Origin: Muricea muricata
Taxonomy: Eukaryota > Cnidaria > Anthozoa > Malacalcyonacea > Plexauridae
DNA: 64,000 nucleotides
NCBI GenBank assembly: GCA_963855995.1
Contig: OY979717.1
Span: 26,927,746 to 26,991,745 of the forward strand
Reading direction: 5' to 3'
Below the pieces are notes generated by a model that worked only from the letters and a program-made list of their open reading frames with translations, did not search any database and was not told the origin of the DNA. Below, piece after piece: positions 32,576 through 44,850 of the stretch. The translations under genes and the position numbers were made by a program. The stretch's first letter is position 1. Every line of letters starts with the position of its first letter.

Positions 32576-34511
32576 ATGTCGTTAAACGACAGAGAGAAAG
32601 AGTTATACGAGTTGGTCCATGCTATGACCTTGGCAGACGTTCGCAATGAGCTAGAGCGATATAGTTTACCGACTACCGGAACGAGAACTTCTTGTACTCA
32701 AAGATTGTTTAAGTACAAGCGGACAACAAATACCTAAGGAATCGGCCTCAAAGTCAAATATATCAAGGAGGCCAATCGCGCGTCAAGCAGCCAAGACTCA
32801 AGGACAAGCAGAATCTACAACGGTAGACTTCGATGTGGCAGAGCCGTCGCTACAGTTCGTTGCACAAGATAATACTGCACAAAGCGTCGAAGAACAACAG
32901 ATTACAACTAATGAGACACTCGAAACGAATCTCGACCGAGAATATTCTGTCGAAGAGATCGAACAGCGAGTGGGAAAGAGATTAGATGAGCGTTTAACTA
33001 AGCAATTAGCACAATGGCAAGACAATATTTTACGTACTGTAACGGAGATCCAAACAGCTGCGACGAAGCCCCCTGTTGAAGCCTCCACGCCGCTTAATAG
33101 GATGAATCATTATGGAAGCGAATTTATTACCCAACTAGTACGAAAGCAGAAGTTCGTCGGCACGTCGATCGAGGTGGTTATACAAGAAATACAAAGAGTG
33201 TTAGCTGGCGAGGAGTTGCACAAACCCTTGAACAAAGTACTAGAACGTTTAATTCCCTTAGAGAAAGAATACGGCGGTATTGTTAAAGAGCTGATAGCTA
33301 TTTTGCCGAGCGAAGATTCGGTAAACGACGAAGTCACAAAGTGGGCGGCATTTCAGGAACAGATTTTGGGAGTCACGATGTTGGCGGAGCAACAGATTTC
33401 CATACAGTCTGAAATAGAAGATTCTAAAAGACAGTTGTCTACGACGAGCCATGCTAACCCGGTATCAAGCCATTTACGCCTTCCAAAGTTTACGTTGAGT
33501 GAGTTTACCGGAAACATTATACAATGGGTCTCTTGGTGGGATCAATACAAAATCTGTATCCATGAAAACGAGACATTGACCGATCGAGATCGCTTTAATT
33601 ACCTTCGAATGTATGTCAAAGGGTCAGCGAGAAGAGCCATCGAATACATCGAAGTATCTGGCAATAACTACCCTAAAGCTATTGAAGCGCTTCAAAGAAG
33701 ATATGGTAGGAAGCGGCTTATAGTAGAACATTTAGTGGAATCCTTGCTAAATATAGAGAAGAAAGACAAGGTCGAAGCTCGGTCGTTGAGAGGTTTGTAC
33801 GATGTAATGGTTAGTCGATACCGTACTTTAGAAGCGTATGAACCAAAACTTGCGGAAGCACAACGAATATTGGTTCCAATCCTCCAGTCCAAGTTTCCGG
33901 ATGAAATTCGACGGAAATGGGAATTTCAACTCTCCAAGCTAGAAAACGAAGAGGATGATCGTCTAGTAACTGTAGAATATCTTTTCGACTTCTTGAGATC
34001 GCACGTTATGTCAGAAGAAGCAACTGACAAGTCAGCGTCTAAACCGCGAATGAGCCCCAAGAAAACTCAAAGCCGACAAAGAAGATACGCTGGAGCTCCT
34101 AGGTATTGGGAGAGAGAGCCAAAAGAAAAAAGAGAAGAGCAGGACTACCCGCCACCTTTCTCAGCTACTGCATTAAATGCAGATTCGAAAGAAAAGTCAA
34201 AGGACACATCCAAATCCTTTGGTGATCTGCAATGCGCCGACTGCAGCAAGGAACACCATATTACAAATTGTTCCCTATTCGCTAAGAAGTCCGTTGATGA
34301 CAGATTAAGTATTGTTAAAGAAAAAGGACTTTGTTTTAACTGTCTATTACCAACGTCACCAAGTCATTATAGCATTAATTGTCGACGTCCTGGCTGTCCG
34401 GTCGAGAGATGTAAGAAAAAGCACCACCGTTTACTTCATCGCGGGCGTTTCTCACCCTGTAAAGATCTCAGAAGCAAGAGACGGATAAAGGATCGGAAGA
34501 TGACGAAATAA
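32576..34511 (+). pseudogene. BEL/Pao gag (DUF1759-type, CCHC knuckles) with a frameshift
   Basis: ATG at 32576 opens a SAP-like N-terminal helix pair (LADVRNELERYSLPTTGTRT) that stops at 32735. The remaining gag lies in another frame, which is already open upstream of this point, and runs to 34511. A one-base shift near 32700 therefore separates them. The main part has a coiled-coil region, the DUF1759-like block (LPKFTLSEFTGNIIQWVSWW at about 33475-33535) and a C-terminal cysteine/histidine cluster (CADCSKEHHITNC, CFNC...C...C..HH) that would bind nucleic acid. Gag packages element RNA into particles. The downstream pol frame overlaps its last codons, suggesting an original continuous frame broken near 34490. 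Confidence 0.75.
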
Positions 34512-37341
34512 CTAGCCATGCAGGAATTGCTAGTGGCTATTTATCAACTTTAATTGAGGATCAAGTGACACTACTTCCAACCGCAGTGGTCAAGTTAGTT
34601 ACTCCCAATGCCACGTTACCTGTCCGGGTGCTGGTCGACAGCGGGAGTGACCAATCCTATATTCGGGGAGAAATCGTAGAAGCATTGGGCCTGGATTCCG
34701 GTGGTTCTGCCAAGACAATGACGATTCTTATGCATGGCGGACAATCACGAACAACAAGAGTGAAAAAGGCCAACTTCCAAATGTCGACACGTGGGCGAAA
34801 AACGAACGTAACCCTTAATGCATGGGCGGCCCCACGGTCTGTTCACCACCAGAACCTGCGATCATCAGCTGGGACGATTCTCTCGACGACGAAACCAGAC
34901 TCGAATGGAAAAAATGGAAAGAGGAACTTGAACATTTGAATCAGATTCGCATCAACCGCTCGTTCTTGGTAGATTTGGACTTTGGTCTGGTCAGTATCCA
35001 GCTTCATGGTTATAGCGACGCAAGTCCAAACGCTTATGGAGCCGTCACTTATCTTCGTCTTCAGGACTCAGGTGGAAACGTACGGGTACAAGTTTTGTTC
35101 GCAAAAACGAGAGTAGCGCCAACAAAAAGAGTTACGTTACCGCGTTTGGAGTTGATGGCAGCATATTTATTATCCAAAATGATCGCGTTTCTTCTTAAAA
35201 TTTTGGATAAGAAGATCGAGCAGTATACTTGCTGGTCGGACAGTACGATAGCCTTAAACTGGATTCACAAACCCAGCCACGTTTGGAAAGTATTCGTAGC
35301 AAATCGGGTTCAGACGATCCAACAAAATACTGATCCATCTTGTTGGCGATTTTGTCCAGGAGACGCAAATCCTGCTGATCTCGTAACACGTGGAGAACCA
35401 TTGCAGGACTTGGCGAAAAACCTTCTTTGGTGGAACGGACCACAGTGGCTCTGCAAGTCTCCAGAGGAGTGGCCGAAGAACGTAGTTGACAAAGAACCGC
35501 TCGAATGTGAAGAAAGTAAACAAAAGGTCGTCTGTAACATGGCGGTAATCAGTCTTCCGTTATCATGCATCGAGGCAGAAAGACCCGAACGTTGGATTAA
35601 GCTAATCAGAATAACAGCAATGGTTTTCAGAGCCGTGATCATGTTCAAACGTGGGTTGAAGAGATCTGAACATGCGAGAACCACTAATTTAAGTCCGGAA
35701 TTAACGGCTGAACAAATGGAAGAAAGTCAAACGTATTGGTACCAAGAGATACAGAAAACAAGTTTTGCTGAAGAGTGGTGTCGATTACAAAAGAAGGAGG
35801 GTCTACCTTCCAAGAGTCCTCTCCGCGCACTAAATCCTTATTTTGATACAAGCGATAAGCTAATAAAAGTTGGGGGTCGATTACAGTTTTCCGAATTACC
35901 AGAAGAGACAAAACATCAGATCATTTTACCCGCGAGACACCCAGTTGTAGACAAAATAATTATGTATTATCACGAAGTGCAAGCGTGTCATGCAGGTGCA
36001 GAAACGACATTAGCTATTCTCAGAGAAAAATTTTGGATACTTCGTGGACGTCGATCAATTAAACGAGTCATCAATAACTGTCGTATTTGCCGAAGATTTC
36101 GAGTTGGACCAATTCAACAACAGATGGCGCCTTTGCCTGCCGAGAGAGTTACTCGTGCACCCGCATTCACACACGTAGGGATTGATTTCACGGGACATCT
36201 GGTTTTGAAGGCGCAAAAGAAATCAGACAGAAGTGTGCAAAAGGCGTACGTTTGTATATTTTCCTGCGCTACAACCCGGATGGTGCATTTAGAGTTAACG
36301 AATGATATGACGACAGAAGAATTTCTTCAAGCTCTACGGCGTATGTACAATCGTCGAGGTCTATGTAATACTTTATGGTCAGATAACCAAACTACCTTTA
36401 AGAAAGCTGACAAAGATATCCAGTGGCTGTTTGAAGCTTCTAGTCAGAAAATAAATAAAGTATGGAAGAAATTGGACCCTTCTCGACTACAAAAGGAGAT
36501 ATCTTCGAAGGGAATCAAGTGGAAATTTATAACGGAAAGAAGTCCTCATCGTGGGGGTTGGTGGGAACGAATTTGTCGCTCTCTGAAAGAGCCCCTCCGA
36601 AAGATCCTGGGTAAAGCTTTGCTGACATACACAGAAATGTATACGGTTCTAACGGACATTGAAGCAGTCATCAATTCGAGACCTCTTACGTTTATCGGCA
36701 ACGATATCAATGACGGTGAAGTCATTACACCCGCACATTTAGCATTGGGAAGAAGCCTGAAAGCGATTCCAGATGTAGCAGCTAAAGCAAGTACCCGAGC
36801 ACCAGTGTCATCTCGATTCCTCTATCGACAAAATTTAGTCAATCGTTTCTGGCGGAGGTGGCTGGCGGAATATCTACCGAAATTAACAATTCGTCAAAAG
36901 TGGTTAGAAGAGAGACCACCATTAAAAGTTGGAGATATCGTGTTAATATCAGAGGATAATGTTAAACGTGGAAACTGGCCTCTAGCTATCGTTGAAGAGA
37001 TACACAAAGGTAAAGATGGCCTTATCCGCACGGCCACACTACGGACCAAGTTGGGAAAAAGACGAAGGCCGGTACAGAAATTATATTTACTGGAAGAAGC
37101 GCTAACCGAAGAAGAAAATATTCGAAACAACGAACGACAAAGTAAAAGTTTACCAAAGATTATCCCAGAGACATGTTGTACAACGAATGTTCATACGCAA
37201 GAAGATAAGGAAGAACAAAACTATATGAAAGACAAAGACTTATTAGACTCTACGAGTCAAGGCGGGGAGAATGTAAAGAGTATAAAGTATACCCGTCTTG
37301 GACGGCCAATAAAGGCCCCCAACAGACTACAATATAAATAA
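34512..37341 (+). pseudogene. BEL/Pao pol remnant: aspartic protease, RNase H, integrase; RT deleted
   Basis: The protease part (frame about 34494-34850) shows VLVDSGSDQSYI, a D-S/T-G active site. A one-base shift in a C run near 34830 leads into a long frame to 37341. After TVCSPPEP it jumps to the RT connection (WKKWKEELEHL). An RNase H with GYSDASPNAYGA at about 35010 and CWSDSTIALNWI at about 35233 follows, then the integrase. The integrase has an H-x5-H zinc part (about 35971-36100) ending CRICRR, then D in GIDFTG (36180), D in SDNQTTF (36378) and E in GGWWERI (about 36555). A DUF5641-like tail (KVGDIVLISED) is visible. The stop lies inside the 3' LTR. Integrase catalytic residues are kept. 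Polymerase activity is impossible. Confidence 0.85.
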
Positions 37342-37502
37342 AAATAGCGTACTGTGTGTGCATAGCGTGACAATTCATTTTAATATTATGCAAATCAAAA
37401 GAGCATGTAATATATAAGAGGCGATTTTAAGAATAAACAGGTTGTTGAGATTTTTAACAAGCAGTGAGTTTTCCTGACCGAGCAGTGAGTTAAAGTTTTA
37501 CA
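37272..37502 (+). repeat. BEL/Pao 3' LTR (231 bp)
   Basis: It appears base-for-base the same as 32284-32514, implying recent integration, and is followed by the AATGC duplication. Confidence 0.9.
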
Positions 37503-37704
37503 AATGCTCAGAAAACTGACGGAGAAGGGGCTGCACACTTCCACTTGAACTGAGAAGAGATTATAGAATAAAAACGTATTATGTAGAAGCGTGTTTAGTC
37601 TTGTGTACAAACGAATTAAAAGAAGGCAAGCTATTCCCCAAGAGCGCTCCGACGATCCCGCGTTTGTTCTAGCCAGAAATCTAGACTACGAACTACGTGT
37701 TGTG

Positions 37705-39680
37705 CAACCTCGTACCCAGGCTCTTTCTTCGGGGAAGGAAAGACCCTGGTCGGGGCTGGTCACGTGATGTGAAAAAATTTGATTGCCTAAGGAGTGTAGG
37801 CTAAGTGTCAAATTACATGCTTTCACTTGCGCACTTTACACTTCGGTCGCAAGGAGTGAGTGCTGTGTACAGCCAACTTTATGAATCATGTATACTTCAA
37901 AATACTTGCTAAGTTTGATTTCTGTTTGCTTTTAAATCATAAAAATATGGTAAACAGATTCTATTGTAAGTAGCAAGTCAGGAAATGAGTACTAAAAACG
38001 TGTGATCGCGCGTATGCTTTGTAACTGTTATTATGATCTCTCGGCCGCCTCGGGGCTTATATTTACAGTTTATGCAATATCTCAGTACTAAATTGTTGTT
38101 ATTTGGAAACGGTATATACTTCGCATTGATTTACTTGTTAATTTCTCATACAGGAGCCAAGAGTGATGTATGTTTAGGATTTTAGCAGGTTTCGGCAAGC
38201 GTTGATTTGGACAACAGCCAAATAAAACAATGAATGTCCATTCAATCAATTGATTCTAAAACTGCTTGTAGACTGTTTACATGTTATTGATTTTATTTTG
38301 AAATAATCATTTATATTAAACACAATGTACTACAGGAAGCTTTTAAGACAATATTTGGTACAAAAAATTGTTAGAGAATCTATGCTACAAAATTATACAT
38401 GTAAAACAAGTAAACTACCACATGCTCTTGAGGGCAAAATACTGCCCAGTATCTTCAAATCCAATTGGAATATACCTATATGGCGATTTACTCTCGCTTT
38501 TTTTAACAAAATGATAGCAGATAAGGTTTAGTGAAGTATTTTTCTATTATATATTGTATCTCTAAGGTTTCTGTACCAAAGTGTGTCTACATTTTGTCAG
38601 GAATAGTCAGTATGTATGCATATATTCATCGCATAAGCTTTATATAAACGCAGAAACTCTCGCACACATAGCATTACTTGATGAGTTTGTACAGGGATTT
38701 TTTATAGTTTCTGTTGATCGACTGTTCGTCTAGTGCGCCATAGTTAGTCGCTAAAATAATGTGCATGTGTATTACGTTCTATGCAGTAATCATGTAGTGA
38801 AGTCTACAGTTAATATATTGATTCTCACAGCAGCATGCAATTGTTTTGAAAATATTCTAGATAAATCAACCTACAAAGTCAATAGCAATGAAAGCTCTTA
38901 ATAATATTTATGTGGCTGGTGTATATAAAAAAAATAATAAAGTGATTTGTATATAATTATACGCATATTATACAATACTATAATTAAAATGTCCAAGTCA
39001 TACCGCACGCACGGAAGAGCATCGTATGAGTTACAATACGTTTGATAAAAGCAAGCTATACTTCGACATAAATCTTTATCATAGAGTTTCACCACTGCCA
39101 AAACGGCATATACTTTGACAGGTTGTAACAGTCGAGAGCATGTTTAGAACATACAGTGACAGTAGTTGCGCGGGATCGCTGGGTCTCGTTATTTCATAGC
39201 AATTCCACATCTCTGCATAACTCAAGGTAAATCCGGCGTTAGGTTAACTTACGTGTCGGATAGGATGTATTTCAACCCGGACATCAGTCACATCCATATT
39301 GTTCGTTTGATCGGTCGAGTTAGAAGATTTTAACACTTGTAGATTGTGTTTTTATACTGAAGCCGCGAGCATGCTTTTCTCGCGCTGGTTGTCCACTGAA
39401 ATCCGATCGCTTGACGATGTAATCCAGCACTCGATAATATACAGGAAGCCGTATCATAACAAATACGAATTATTTCACGATCTCTTGTTGCAAAATTAAA
39501 TTTTATCGTTCTGCTGAAGTTTAACACGGAAGTTATAATTTTTCAAACACAACAAGCCCACTCCTCAACCACCCCTCCCTAGCTGAATTTATAATTTATC
39601 CCCAAAATCTGGGGATTCACGTGACCAGCTCCGACCAGGGTCTTTCCTTCCCCGAAGAAAGAGCCTGGGTACGAGGTTGC
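37705..39680. mobile_element. 2.0 kb non-autonomous TIR element with 8-bp TSD (CAACCTCG family)
   Basis: The TIRs, about 60 bp, read CAACCTCGTACCCAGGCTC and continue through a TTTCTTCGGGGAAGGAAAGA block to GGTCACGTGA. The right end is the inverted copy. The 8-bp repeat GTGTTGTG flanks it (37697-37704 and 39681-39688). An 8-bp duplication fits P or hAT. No transposase was found and short frames inside have no family motif. It lies in the gypsy leader. Confidence 0.8.
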
Positions 39681-39840
39681 GTGTTGTGTCAGTAAACAAA
39701 TATTTTCCTCTCTTTTTTTCCTTTCCTTACTGAATTATTGCGAGTTTGATAGATGTTGGTTGTGCTGTTAATGTAATACGTTGTTTCTCGTTGTATGTTT
39801 CTCGTTCCGTTTTGTGTAAAGTGTAGACATTTAGTTATAT

Positions 39841-42360
39841 TGCGCACCATAATTATACAAATATTTCATTGTGTCCGGCCCAGTTACCCGTAGTCGCAGT
39901 CGTGCCAATAGTTCATTGCGGCGGTCTGAAGGCCAAACTAACGTGGGTATGGCTGAGCAGACAGAGCTTATAAACAAACTGTCCGAGTTGTTAAATGCTA
40001 TAGAAAAGCCAGACAAAGACAAACCAGCAAAGTCATGAGCAACTTGTTGAAAGACTGAAAAAGGTACACGCACACAAACTGACTCCCTGACGTTACAGGA
40101 ACAACAACTCAACTGGAAACGCTAATAACACAGAACTCTTTACAAGTGACCCCTGTTCTTCACCCCGCACCCTTTTTAGGTAAACCGAAGGATGACGTAA
40201 CAGAGCTTCTCGGCCACTTCGAGTGGTATTCTAACTTTTATTGGTGGAATTCTAAACAATGTTTACGCGCTTTACCTGTCTATCTACAGGGTAATGCTAG
40301 CTCTTGGCATACTAGTCTAGATACTTGCTTTGAAAACTATGATGACTTAGTTAATGCGCTAAAAGACCATTTTAGTAATCCAGCATCAATGTGACTCTTG
40401 CGTCAACAATTGTCAGCCCGGAAACAACAGGAAACGGAGTCTTTATCCACTTATGCAGCTGACACAAGGCGGCTGTAAAGCCCGGCGCACACTAGCGTTA
40501 TCAGCTGAGCTGAGCGTCAGTCGTGACTGTTGGCGTAAGCTGTTTCCTCAAGTGTGCGGTGTCATATTCTGTGATTTTCGCCACGCGTGCCATCGGCGCC
40601 GGATATTCAACATGTTGAATAATTTCGTGCACGAATGAACATTTCCTCACAGTGTGCGCGCTCTCTGAGCTATCAGCTCAGTAATCGATACGAATGCGCA
40701 TGCGTTTGTATCACATATTTGACTCAAGATGGCGAATATTGATGAAAATTATCATTCGAGCTGGTCAGAAGATGAAGAAATTTTGCTTTACCTTTTGTTA
40801 CTGCGACGAAGACAAAGACGCTTAAGAGCAGCTAATCGAAAGACGTGAAAAATCTTGGGTTTCACGCCGCCAAGCACAAGGGGCATGTGCAAATATTGTT
40901 CGTGAACTGAATTGCGAAGATCCCGATTCTTAAATTCAGGACAGCGCATATCGTAAAGACACGGATAATCGGGCCAAATATCTGCTAATTTATCCTCAAG
41001 GATTGCTTCAGCCACTATTGAGTTGTTTGTCGCCATCTTGAGTCGAATATGTGATACAAACGCATGCGCATTCGTATCGATTACTGAGCTGATAGCTCAG
41101 AGAGCGCGCACACTGTGAGGAAATGTTCATTCGTGCACGAATTTATTCAACATGTTGAATATCAGGTGCCGATGGCACGCGTGGCGAAAATCACAGAATA
41201 TGACACCGCACACTTGAGGAAACAGCTTACGCCAACAGTCACGACTGACGCTCAGCTCAGCTGATAACGCTAGTGTGCGCCGGGCTTAAGGGCTGTGTAA
41301 ACGTTTGGGCTTGTGATAACGAAGGCATGCATTTTTTTATTTAGGGCCTGCACGCAGATTTGAAAGCCATGTGATTTTAGGGCAACCAAAAACCTTGGCA
41401 GAAGCAGAAAACCTGGCTTATCTTAAAGAGGCTGTATCAATAAGCACCCCTAGATTGTCCCAGGATAAACTTGAGGCCCAGCTTCAATCTGTCATCAAAA
41501 GCTTGGAGACACTTACAAGTAATACATATCACAATGCGGCAACAAATCTGGCAGCTTTTAATTACTGAAAACCAAAGATACCACATTCTAGTCATGAAGC
41601 ACAACAGCAACGCATAATACTATCGACACCAGTCCGGCCTCAGCACCCAGGCTTAGGCATGACTAAGACCATATAGAAAAATTAGTTCGGGATGAGGTAC
41701 GACAGACCCAATTCTTACAAACTCAGGCAAACCCAATTCTTAAATTCCACTAGCCGCTCATCAAACTCTGGTGTCCCTTCTCCCCGTAGCCGATGGTTCC
41801 TTATATGTAACAAGTGTGATAAGGTTGGTCATATCGCCCGTAACTGTCGAGTCACCCGCATGCAGCGTCAGCCTATACATGTTTCTCAGTACCTTTTGCA
41901 TGTTCGTCCTAACATGACACAACAGTATAATCCACATTTTCGTCCTGCGCATAATTCACACATTCGTCCAGATGTTCCCACATTCAATTCTCAGCTAAAG
42001 CATACCAGTAACAACCTATTACATCCAGGGTCGGGAAACTAACTGCCGCTTCTTTACACCGGGACGACAGCGAAGCACAAATTTTAAAGGAATATGCCGA
42101 AAATAAATGTCTCGAAATGTTTAGTAACGATACCAATGACAATGATCTACCTGTACCTAACCAGTTCAATGACATACCAGTTGCAACATTGATTAATACA
42201 GAAGTTGAAGAGCATAAGTACAAATCTGATAGTTCTCAATTTTCTGGCGAAACAAGTATACATCCTGATCTTGTAGATATTAATTTCAGTTTAAATGTAT
42301 ATAAGGCTGATAATGTAATTTACGAGGAGGGTATTTCCTCTGGCCTACCGAAATGAAATT
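39841..42360 (+). pseudogene. Ty3/gypsy gag, multiply broken
   Basis: A basic N-terminal stretch (RSRSRANSSLRR, about 39885-39930) leads to the capsid-like block at 40146-40391 (LGHFEWYSNF, QGNASSWHTSL, LKDHFSNPAS). This ends in a TGA but remains open behind it (LRQQLSARKQQETESL). After the MITE at 40478-41286 the gag resumes with VILGQPKTLAEAENLAYLKE (41371-41568). A CCHC knuckle (CNKCDKVGHIARNC, about 41806-41847) follows in another piece. Several stops and shifts make it non-functional. Confidence 0.75.
40478..41286. mobile_element. Harbinger-derived MITE (809 bp) with ~258-bp arms and remnants of both genes
   Basis: The TIRs start AGCCCGGCGCACACTAGCG and stay nearly identical for about 258 bp. 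TAA flanks both ends (40475-40477 and 41287-41289). The core keeps the first codons of a Harbinger transposase on plus (from ATG at about 40731: SWSEDEEILLYLLLLRRRQ). On minus it keeps the start of a MADF protein (from about 41036: IWPDYPCLYDMRCPEFKNRD). The rest of both genes is deleted and the two remnants abut. It interrupts gypsy gag. Confidence 0.9.
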
Positions 42361-42829
42361 GTGATACAGCAAATATAATTCCAGTAAATGAAATGTGCAT
42401 GGATCCTTTAGAGGTGACCGCGTCACCATGTGGGCAAGTACCACAGCAAGTCGAATCTAGTGCTAGAGAACAATGCCTCTTACCATGAACAGTACAATGG
42501 ATGTACCAGTCTGTAATGATTTAGTTGATTTGTCATGTGATGATTCAGTTGATTTGCAAGGTGAAGTCAAAAAAGAAATAAAAAAAGAACCTAGTGTTGA
42601 ATCCTAATCTGGAAGGACAGTCATATTCCGTTCCAACAAACCCTGTACATTTTGTTAATTCAATTACATTTGAGCTCCGCAATATTGCGTCCATTCTTGC
42701 AGGGCCAAACAAGTGGTATACCGACATCACTTTTGGATGGCAATGGTTTGTTACGGACACCCTCCACACAACGTGATGTATGATCACAACTCGTAATTCC
42801 AGACGCTTTATAGCACGAAGTTTTGGTTT

Positions 42830-44150
42830 AGGCTCACGACGACGTCACCCGCTGGTTACCTGGGAACACAAAAGACGTATGCCAAGATCCGTAATCGCTA
42901 TTACTGGCGTAATATGTTCCGTGACATTGACAAGTGGTGCAAGAGTTGCGTCGACTGCGCAATGAAGAAATCAACACAAAATACACACAAAGCTCCACTC
43001 CTGCCCATCCCAGTCGAAAATGCTTTTGATCGGCTTGCAGTGGTTTGCTTGGGTCCTTTCCACTTTCCAACGCTGGAAATCGTTATGTCGTTGTCTTCGC
43101 AGAATACCCGAGTCGTTGGCCAGAAGCGTTTGCTGTTCCCCATACAGATGCTCAAACTATTGCACGGCTCCTCGTTAATCACATTTTGTCCCCACACATG
43201 GTGCTCCTCCGACATTATTATCCGATTGTGGAAACTTTTTTCTCTCATCCATAGTCCGATCCGTCTCCGAAATTCTTAACACAAAGAAAGTCAACACAAC
43301 AGCGTATGATCCACAAACGGACGGTCTTGTTGAAAGACTTAACCATACATTTTGTCCATCCGTGTCAATGTACGTCAGCCGTGATCCGAAGGATTGGTAC
43401 ACCCATCTACCAGCGATTCGGTTTGGTTTTCGAGTTAGTCTTTACCAAACGACCGGGGAAAGTCCATTCTACTTACTCAACGGCCGTGAACCAAGACTTC
43501 CTGTCGATGTTTCTCTCCTTTCTCCGTCTCAAATAAGCAATTCCGTCAGGGAATAAAGAGCACGTGTTGTTCAAACTATTGAAGGAGCCCATGTTATCGG
43601 TCGTGAGGCGCACCCAGCGGAACATGAAGGACTGATAAGATCGTTCGGCTCGTGAGCCTAAATTTATGCTTAGAAATCGAGTGTGGGTATACACACCTAA
43701 ACACACAAAAATGTCTGTCCCGCAAGCTTATGCATCGTTGTAGGGACGGTTGCGTATAATCGAAAAATGCTCCCTAGTCCACTTCAAATTGCGAACTTGT
43801 GACAATCGCCTTGTCTTCATTACTGTTCACGCAAACAGAATGAAGCCGTAATACGACCCGGATTCGCGTCCCCAGGCTCATCCAAGTATCGAAATGCCAA
43901 ACGAACAACTCATCTCCAACAACGAGCTTCCGGATGATGCACAAGCTAACAATGAAAAGGCTCGCGAATCCAGCAGTGATCAACCTATCCCACTAGACAC
44001 ATCAGCAGACTGCACAACATAGAACTTATTCTAAAAACGCGCAAGCGTAAGGTTGGGTAACAGTTCTTAGTCAAATGGGAAGGTTACGGCTCTGGGCACA
44101 ATCCCTGAGAACATGAGGGAGACATTATTCACCTTGACTGACAACAAACC
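42830..44150 (+). pseudogene. Ty3/gypsy integrase with C-terminal chromodomain, degenerate
   Basis: A zinc-binding part with YAKIRNRYYWRNMFRDIDKW, then CKSCVDC, lies at about 42865-42965. The core starts LGPFHFP near 43048, where the usual catalytic aspartate just before LGP is not seen (VVCLGP). It shifts frame into VFAEYPSRWPEAFAVPHTDA at about 43095. A later block has GLVERLNHTF and WYTHLPAIRFGF, then GESPFYLLNGREPRLP (43320-43520). At 44030-44140 a chromodomain is clear (FLVKWEGYGSGHNP) with in-frame stops on either side. Chromodomains direct chromovirus integration to marked chromatin. This copy is dead. Confidence 0.8.
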
Positions 44151-44569
44151 AATGTTCGGCAATGCAAAAGTTGATTAGTGAACGATGAAAGATTTATGAG
44201 TGTAATATAGGCTTTATTTGTTTCGTCATGTCTTGTTATGTTTTGTTGTTGTCTTCCCCTGACGTAACCATGTGTGTTTTTTCTTCTTTTGGTTCAAGTC
44301 AACAGTTTACATGCCTTGACAATTGGATGAGTATTTGTCTATGCTTGTTGTCAATGAATATACAAAAACAGTACAGTAGTGTGCAAGTGGAGCTTGTACT
44401 TTGGCTAACAACCAGCGTTGTAATTATCCAAAAGAAATCGATATCAACAAAGAAGATTTCAAGGGCAATACCCAAACCAAAGACAAAGAGGAAAAGCAAA
44501 CTCTGTTAACTTCCATGATTTTTCGGAATCAAAACCGGGCGGTTTTCAAGTAAAAGAGAGAGATAATTA

Positions 44570-44850
44570 TGTTATACGAGATTAGCTGCGTTAACACTAT
44601 GCCAAATGAAACTATTATTGATTATTAATAATCCGGATATGCGCGCACATAGCACAATGAACAACTGTCTTGCACGGAACAATAAACAAGGAGCAATTGT
44701 AGTGATCACATTACTTAATATAGGCGCACTTAATGCTCAGTACACTGACGGAGAAGAGGGTGGCACACTTGCACTCGAACTGAGAAGAGATTGTAGAATA
44801 AAAAGAGCCAGACACAAACTACAATCTAATTGTCTTCTGCTCACAGAAGA
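44570..44850 (+). repeat. Ty3/gypsy 3' LTR (approximate right edge)
   Basis: It matches the split 5' copy over GATTAGCT, the CACAACTGTCTTGCACGGAA-type middle and GAACTGAGAAGAGATT, with substitutions and an insertion near 44690. It ends after an AATAAAA. The right edge was not fixed. Confidence 0.6.

Larger units (their letters stand above)
32284..37502 (+). mobile_element. BEL/Pao LTR retrotransposon lacking the reverse transcriptase core (5.2 kb)
   Basis: Two 231-bp LTRs (TGTAAAGAG...GTTTTACA) appear identical by eye. The 5-bp duplication AATGC flanks the element (32279-32283 and 37503-37507), as expected for BEL/Pao. A primer-binding site follows the 5' LTR and a purine tract (GGCGGGGAGA) precedes the 3' LTR. 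Gag, aspartic protease, RNase H and integrase are recognisable. The RT palm, including any Y-x-D-D, is absent: the frame passes from the protease end straight to the RT connection region near 34858. It must have been copied using proteins from another element. It sits in the LTR of an older gypsy element. Confidence 0.9.
32146..44850 (+). mobile_element. degenerate Ty3/gypsy chromovirus, interrupted by three younger elements
   Basis: A related LTR-like block starting TG(C/T)TATACGAGATTAGCT occurs at 32146-32283 plus 37503-about 37610, and again at 44570-about 44850. Between them lie decayed gag, integrase and chromodomain coding. A polypurine stretch (TAAAAGAGAGAGATA) precedes the 3' copy. 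The reverse transcriptase region is missing between about 42360 and 42790. The element hosts a BEL/Pao copy in its 5' LTR, a 2 kb TIR element in its leader and a Harbinger MITE in gag. The LTRs are clearly diverged, so it is old. The exact 3' edge of each LTR is uncertain. Confidence 0.7.

Noticed and set aside
38325-38531. 68-codon frame inside the 2 kb CAACCTCG element
   Set aside because: No transposase motif, no homologous block and low-complexity AT-rich codons; likely chance.
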